From: an uncultured Bacteroidales bacterium
GTDB taxonomy: Bacteria; Bacteroidota; Bacteroidia; Bacteroidales; Bacteroidaceae
Direction: 5' to 3'
Assembly: GCA_902772585.1 (NCBI GenBank)
Contig: CACYBB010000004.1
Coordinates: forward strand, 62,001 to 126,000
Length of the DNA: 64,000 bases
Shown piece by piece: positions 59,478 to 64,000 of the stretch. The notes beneath the pieces are model-generated. The model ran no database searches and was not told the origin of the DNA. It worked only from the letters and a program-made list of their open reading frames with translations. Position numbers and translations under genes: made by a program. Every line of letters begins with the position of its first letter. Position 1 is the first letter of the stretch.

Positions 59478-61718
59478 ATGAAAAAGTATTTCGTTTATGC
59501 TTTATCTGGTGCAATAGCATTGACAAGCATGTATGCATTCACCGCTTGCTCGTCTTCCAACGATGCCTTGACAGAGCAACCGGAAGAGACAAATCCCAAC
59601 TACAATCCCGCCACAGGCGAGGTATTGACTAAGTTCGTCTTTAACGTTGCAACTGGCAACACCACTCGTCAGACATCTGCTGCCACACAAGCTTCGTCGT
59701 CAGAAACTTTCCGTGGCATCAACAGTGCAGTGCTTTTATCGTTTAAGCAAACTGATGACAACAAGCACATTTCAGCTGCGACTAACGCAGACAAGCGTTA
59801 CGACTTGCAAAGCATTATGTCAGCAGGAAGCATTGACGAAACTAATTCACACCGCGTCATTGAAACTTCGTTGCCTCTGAACACCAATTCAATGATTTTC
59901 TATGGAAAAGCCATCCAGTCCTCTCCAGCAGACTACGAAGCGTATGGTCATCTGGATGATTTCACCATTGCTAACCCTGCTGCTACAGGTCTTGACATGA
60001 GTGCAACCAACATTGAGTTGGGTTCACGCATCAATGGCAATCTTGAAAATTTCCAGAAGATTGAAACCTTGCTGGCTGGAATTCTTACCTGCATCATGAA
60101 CTCCAATCTTAATGGTGAACATAAAAGCCCTGTCACCTTTGAAGGAAATCCAGTTGATTACCCTGATGGCATTTATTGGGCATCCTACGCAAATATCTCA
60201 GGTATGAGTCCGGCTACTCCTAGTCACGAACTCTATGCTTTGGAAAAAAAGTTGGCTGATGTCTATAAGGAGATGACGAACATTCGTGATGCTGAAGGTG
60301 AACTTCGTGGAGGCTGTGCACATAACATCATATACACCATTCAGGCTATGTGGTCTGTCGTCAACGAGGTACGTTATGCCACTCCATTCTGCAAAGAAGA
60401 GGCTGTTGCTCAAGCACTTGCTAACCATATCCATAATCGTATAGGAACTTACTTCAACGGTACTGTTCCTGCCTCTGGCGCAGAAGTAACAGATGTCAGC
60501 TTTAAGACTGCTACTGATAATATCATAGATGCCTTTATAGCAGACAAAGCTTGGCCTACTGCTGCAGACGCGAAACCAGAAGAAAGTGATTTTTCTAGCA
60601 TAAATAGCATCAATCTGAACCAATTCCCAGAAGAGTTGTATCATGTGCCTGCAGGTTCAGCTCACTATAAGTTTGATAGCACAAAACAACAGTTCTACTA
60701 TCAGCAGGACTACAACACCAGTGCAGTGGGTGGCGGTGGATTCAATGTCACCAGCTACTTTTATCCTGCAGAGCTTTGCTATTTTGGCAACAGCCCTGTC
60801 CGCACTTCAAGCGCTCAGGTTAGACCTGCTGATTATCCTAATGGCGTGGCTACATGGAAAAATGACGCTAGCTGGAGCTCAAGTTGGAACGGCACGCATG
60901 TCACTTCTGCTACTCAGGCTGTTGCCATGAAGAACAATATCAACTATGGCACCTCACTGCTGAAGACAACAGTACAATATGGTGCGACAAATCTTCAGGA
61001 CAACAACCACAATATCCAGTATTACAAGGATAATACTATCTCGCCCACAGACGAGCCCAATAATACAATTACTGTTAGTGCAACAAGTTTCCTGCTGAAG
61101 GGTATTCTCATTGGTGGACAGTCAAAGAAGGTGGGTTGGAACTACCTGCCAAAGACTGTTACAGCTCCCGAAACGAACCCCTTAGGCTACATCTATGACA
61201 ATGTCATCACTAGTACAAGTATTCCTTTAAGTGATAAATCCGCACCAAACTATACACTGGTGTTTGACAACTTCAATGCCACAGCTGCCGCCAATAGCCA
61301 ACCCCAAGATAAGGTATATGTCGCTTTGGAATTGGTTAACAATACTGACCAGGACTTCTATGGTGAACATGGCCTCATACGCAAGGGGGGAACATTCTAC
61401 CTGATTGGTGAGCTTGACCCTAACAAGACGACGGGAATTACGGGTCCTACATGGGCTGACTCAGATCACCCACTGCCTCCATACAATACTGACGGCACAA
61501 CCAACAAGGTACCTCGTGTATTCATTCAGGACTATATGACTTCTGTCAACTTCAAGATAAGTGAATACTCTCTGCAGCATGCCTACCTGACCGTTCCAGA
61601 CCTGCGCTATAGCGCCCTGACACTAGGTCTCTCAGTAGATATGACTTGGTCGACAGGTATCGACTTCGGCAATATTATTATTGGTGGTGGAGAAATTACT
61701 ACCCCAACTAACCCCTAA
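59478..61718 (+). CDS. Mfa1/fimbrillin-type lipoprotein pilin, large
   Basis: 746 residues, long for a fimbrillin. Lipoprotein signal ends MYAFTACSS. The early mature region has LTKFVFNVATGN followed by TTRQTSAA, the strand-then-Arg arrangement seen where type V pilins are processed by an Arg-specific protease. The body includes FYGKAIQSSPADYEAYGHLD, YPAELCYFGNSPV and FLLKGILIGGQSKKVGWNY, which also occur in the partial gene at 62804, so the two are paralogues. Either a pilus shaft or tip subunit. It is 62 bases after the OmpA-like gene and 18 before the Mfa2-like gene. Confidence 0.78.
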   Translation: MKKYFVYALSGAIALTSMYAFTACSSSNDALTEQPEETNPNYNPATGEVLTKFVFNVATGNTTRQTSAATQASSSETFRGINSAVLLSFKQTDDNKHISAATNADKRYDLQSIMSAGSIDETNSHRVIETSLPLNTNSMIFYGKAIQSSPADYEAYGHLDDFTIANPAATGLDMSATNIELGSRINGNLENFQKIETLLAGILTCIMNSNLNGEHKSPVTFEGNPVDYPDGIYWASYANISGMSPATPSHELYALEKKLADVYKEMTNIRDAEGELRGGCAHNIIYTIQAMWSVVNEVRYATPFCKEEAVAQALANHIHNRIGTYFNGTVPASGAEVTDVSFKTATDNIIDAFIADKAWPTAADAKPEESDFSSINSINLNQFPEELYHVPAGSAHYKFDSTKQQFYYQQDYNTSAVGGGGFNVTSYFYPAELCYFGNSPVRTSSAQVRPADYPNGVATWKNDASWSSSWNGTHVTSATQAVAMKNNINYGTSLLKTTVQYGATNLQDNNHNIQYYKDNTISPTDEPNNTITVSATSFLLKGILIGGQSKKVGWNYLPKTVTAPETNPLGYIYDNVITSTSIPLSDKSAPNYTLVFDNFNATAAANSQPQDKVYVALELVNNTDQDFYGEHGLIRKGGTFYLIGELDPNKTTGITGPTWADSDHPLPPYNTDGTTNKVPRVFIQDYMTSVNFKISEYSLQHAYLTVPDLRYSALTLGLSVDMTWSTGIDFGNIIIGGGEITTPTNP

Positions 61719-61736
61719 CATTTAACACGCAAAACT

Positions 61737-62774
61737 GTGAAGGCCAGAAGAAATTCTTTCATGATATGTATCTTGCTGTCAGCCGTTTGGCTGATGGCAG
61801 GATGCTCTGTCATTGATGATGATCTGTCGAATTGTCCTAGCGATGATACCCAGTATCAGATGGGATACCAGTTGAAACTGGTGACCAATATGACCACTGA
61901 ACTGAAGACACAGCTCACCACCATGACCGAGCTCAAAGTGGCTAACGCCCTACAGACGCATCTGAAAGATATCTTCAGCGACTATGCCCACGACGTAGAC
62001 CTCTCATTCTACGATACGGAAGGAAAGAAGGATCGTCTGCAGCACGACCAGCACATCATGGATGCCAACCAATCGAGCTACACCCTCACCCTGCCCATGC
62101 ACAAATACATGCACCTGGCAGTGGCGAATATCGCCAATAATGCTGTGGTGGACCTCGTCAACGACCAGCAAAGCATGACATCGATGCTACAACAGGCAAT
62201 AGCCAACAGTGATGGAATCCTTCCGTCGCACGCCACAGGTCTCTTTACCGCTCGCCAACCCATGGAAGTACTGGAAGGCGTTGACCAGACATTCAACGTA
62301 CGCCTGTATATGGCCAATTGTTCCGCTACGCTGGTGCTCGACCCCAAAGGACAGAGCTATACCGACCTGAAGGTGTTTGCCACAGGCTTTGCCAACAACT
62401 TCCTCATCAGCGACAGTACCTATGTCTATGAGAATACCTCTACGCTGATTGAGGCACGACCTGTAGCCACAGATAACGACCTGCTGTGCTTCTGCTCTGT
62501 GAACTTCCCTTCACGCGATGCCGCCCCTTCGTCAGCAAGACGACGTGCAGAGACCAATCCTTCTCTCTGGCAGTTTAAGGTGTATCTCACCAAGCCTGAC
62601 GGTAAGGTGACAGAGACCATCTTGGACATTGAAGAGCCACTGAAGGCGGGCGATTTGAAAATCATCAAAGGTTCACTCGATAGCGAAGGTGCCGTTAGAC
62701 CTTACGACACGACAATAGGAGTTAGCGTAACGCTGGACTGGAACGAAGGCGGAGATTATGAGTGGGAAATGTAA
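61737..62774 (+). CDS. FimB/Mfa2-family pilus anchor lipoprotein
   Basis: 345 residues with GTG start at 61737 (an ATG at codon 9 is the alternative). Lipoprotein signal with Cys in WLMAGCSVIDDDLSNCPSDD; the C-x-IDDDLSNCP segment is a hallmark of the Mfa2/FimB family. The remainder is two beta-sandwich-like domains without enzymatic motifs. These proteins anchor type V pili to the outer membrane and limit their length in Porphyromonas gingivalis. Here it lies between two fimbrillin-type genes. Confidence 0.88.
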   Translation: MKARRNSFMICILLSAVWLMAGCSVIDDDLSNCPSDDTQYQMGYQLKLVTNMTTELKTQLTTMTELKVANALQTHLKDIFSDYAHDVDLSFYDTEGKKDRLQHDQHIMDANQSSYTLTLPMHKYMHLAVANIANNAVVDLVNDQQSMTSMLQQAIANSDGILPSHATGLFTARQPMEVLEGVDQTFNVRLYMANCSATLVLDPKGQSYTDLKVFATGFANNFLISDSTYVYENTSTLIEARPVATDNDLLCFCSVNFPSRDAAPSSARRRAETNPSLWQFKVYLTKPDGKVTETILDIEEPLKAGDLKIIKGSLDSEGAVRPYDTTIGVSVTLDWNEGGDYEWEM

Positions 62775-62803
62775 TATATAAATAATGTATATAATATAAT
62801 AAG

Positions 62804-64000
62804 GTGAACGTAAGAAATATCATATATTGTCCATTGCTGTACATGGCGCTGTTTTCATGTACAACAGGAGATGATGTGCCCCAGGAAAGTGGCAATGAGG
62901 CTACTGGTCTGCTGCTCAGTGTGGGCAAGACGGAACACCTTACACGTCAGTCCAGCAATGTGGTGCAGGATGAAGGACAATCCTTCAGAGGCCTCAAAGG
63001 ACTGCTGGCTATTCCATTTTCTACAAGCGGCGGAGCGGTAACAACCGGCGATGCCCCTCTACTCTCAGAAGTCTCGGGCAATGAAGGCTCCAGAGTCATC
63101 GGCCAGAATTACTATTATCTTCCCTGTAACCTCATGTCCGGCACCAACCGAATGCTGGTCTACGGTCAAGCTGCTGATATTACCGGTAAAACGGAGTCTT
63201 ATCAGAATGGAAAGTTAGAAACAACACTCGTTGACCGTATGTCACCTGCTGACATATCGTTCAGCCTGTCGCAGATTCGTAATACCTTTGACGTTCATGA
63301 AGACGCTCAAGCTCTGGCCGACTATTTGACATACATTGCCAATACCCCAGGTTGGAGCACAACGGACAATAGTGAGCTAAAAGCCCTCTATTTACAGTTT
63401 ATCCAAGCAGATGCTCAGACGACTGGGCAGATGGCGGGTTCTGCTGCCAATGTGAAGGCGTATGCCAAGGCACTTAGAGATATTCTGTTTGGCAATACAG
63501 ATGCGCTGAGCCAGGCAATTGTTGACAGAATTGACGATAATAACAGTATTGAATCTATTGCATCCAATACCTACCCTGCATCTATCGGACTGCCTGACGG
63601 AGCAGCAGCCCTGAAATGGAACAATACTGCCTTTACCGTACGTACGCAGACAACTACCATCGACAACATCAACGGTATCAACCGCTATACCTACCCAGCA
63701 GAACTGTGGTACTTTGTCGACAGTCCTATTCATACCTCACTCAGCGAGGTCTCTAAAGAGAGTTACGCAGGAAAGACGTGGAATGAAATACTAACGACTC
63801 TTTATACCGACGGCAACTCTGTGATGCCCAGCACCCAGTCGGTTGCTGTAGATAATCCTCTGCAATATGGAGTGGGACGCCTGCAGATGACACTGACAGA
63901 GATTGCGTCGAGTCTGGAAGATGCCAAAGGACAGAATCTGGATGGTTCTAATGAAAAACAGACGTTGACAGGCGTCATTATTGGCGGACAGCATACTGTG
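62804..64000 (+). CDS. Mfa1/fimbrillin-type lipoprotein, partial at window end
   Basis: An open frame from GTG 62804 to the window edge (399 codons, no stop). It begins MNVRNIIYCPLLYMALFSC with lipidated Cys19, then TTGDDVPQESG. Mature region: LLLSVGKTEHLTRQSS, QSFRGLKGLLAIPFSTSGG, later YPAELWYFVDSPIHTSLSEV and TLTGVIIGGQHTV. These match segments of the 59478-61718 protein (SETFRGINSAVLLSF, YPAELCYFGNSPV, FLLKGILIGGQ). A second pilin or tip subunit. The C terminus is missing. The 29-base spacer from the Mfa2-like gene is AT-rich with no feature. Confidence 0.82.
   Translation, partial: MNVRNIIYCPLLYMALFSCTTGDDVPQESGNEATGLLLSVGKTEHLTRQSSNVVQDEGQSFRGLKGLLAIPFSTSGGAVTTGDAPLLSEVSGNEGSRVIGQNYYYLPCNLMSGTNRMLVYGQAADITGKTESYQNGKLETTLVDRMSPADISFSLSQIRNTFDVHEDAQALADYLTYIANTPGWSTTDNSELKALYLQFIQADAQTTGQMAGSAANVKAYAKALRDILFGNTDALSQAIVDRIDDNNSIESIASNTYPASIGLPDGAAALKWNNTAFTVRTQTTTIDNINGINRYTYPAELWYFVDSPIHTSLSEVSKESYAGKTWNEILTTLYTDGNSVMPSTQSVAVDNPLQYGVGRLQMTLTEIASSLEDAKGQNLDGSNEKQTLTGVIIGGQHTV

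Noticed and set aside
1-64000. Insertion sequences, integrases or prophage genes
   Set aside because: No transposase, recombinase or phage structural gene was recognised on either strand.

Overview
The window looks like a chromosomal segment of a Prevotella-type Bacteroidales (Prevotella, Segatella or Xylanibacter). The evidence is paired SusC/SusD genes under a hybrid two-component regulator, Bacteroidetes promoters of the TTTG-N19-22-TAnnTTTG type (found upstream of many genes here), almost no Shine-Dalgarno sequences, a secreted protein ending in the short GIYNxxGQRV...KxVxK-like tail common in Prevotella, S46 and S41 peptidases, and an Mfa/Fim-type pilus locus. Species was not determined.

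Layout. 1-1203: a truncated GxxExxxY gene and a MntA/HepT toxin-antitoxin pair, leftward. 1315-16921: a leftward polysaccharide-utilisation operon with the gene order of the Prevotella bryantii xylan locus xusA-xusB-xusC-xusD-xusE-xyn10C (SusC, SusD, SusC, SusD, DUF1735-type lipoprotein, GH10-type lipoprotein), plus a secreted protein with duplicated carbohydrate-binding-like modules. A divergent hybrid two-component regulator follows (17184-21188). The GH10-type protein in the xyn10C position has lost the catalytic nucleophile and other active-site residues, so the locus as seen has binding and import parts but no obvious active hydrolase. 21220-23689: upp, and a pckA gene broken by an internal deletion and frameshift.

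23771-30066: a self-contained rightward unit with its own promoter and terminator. It encodes a two-helix (CorA-like topology) membrane protein, a 1322-residue STAND/NACHT-like ATPase with a HEPN-like RN-x4-H motif near its N terminus, and a membrane-anchored glycerophosphodiester phosphodiesterase joined by an ATGA overlap. This is the best candidate for an undescribed, possibly defensive, system. It is followed by an independent small transcription unit for a 31-residue hydrophobic peptide.

30482-38454 is an envelope-biogenesis operon: DUF6242 lipoprotein, DUF6089 barrel, uppS, bamA, three Skp/OmpH paralogues and murI. 38472-42341 runs leftward: three FKBP isomerases, rbfA and a LolC/E-type permease. 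Then come a Sir2 deacylase, an S41 peptidase with a possible small RNA in its 3' region, tRNA-Asn, an esterase-flippase-S46 peptidase operon, and an SpmAB-DEAD-box helicase operon. 53048-57931 holds two divergent paralogous LruC-type lipoproteins. 58150-64000 is an OmpA/DUF3575-Mfa1/Mfa2-type pilus cluster that runs off the right edge and has a nine-G tract upstream.

A pattern crossing the whole window is period-7 (and in two places period-8) degenerate direct-repeat arrays. They fill many short spacers from stop codon to start codon, sit where the -33 element would be at three promoters, and occur once inside the helicase coding sequence.
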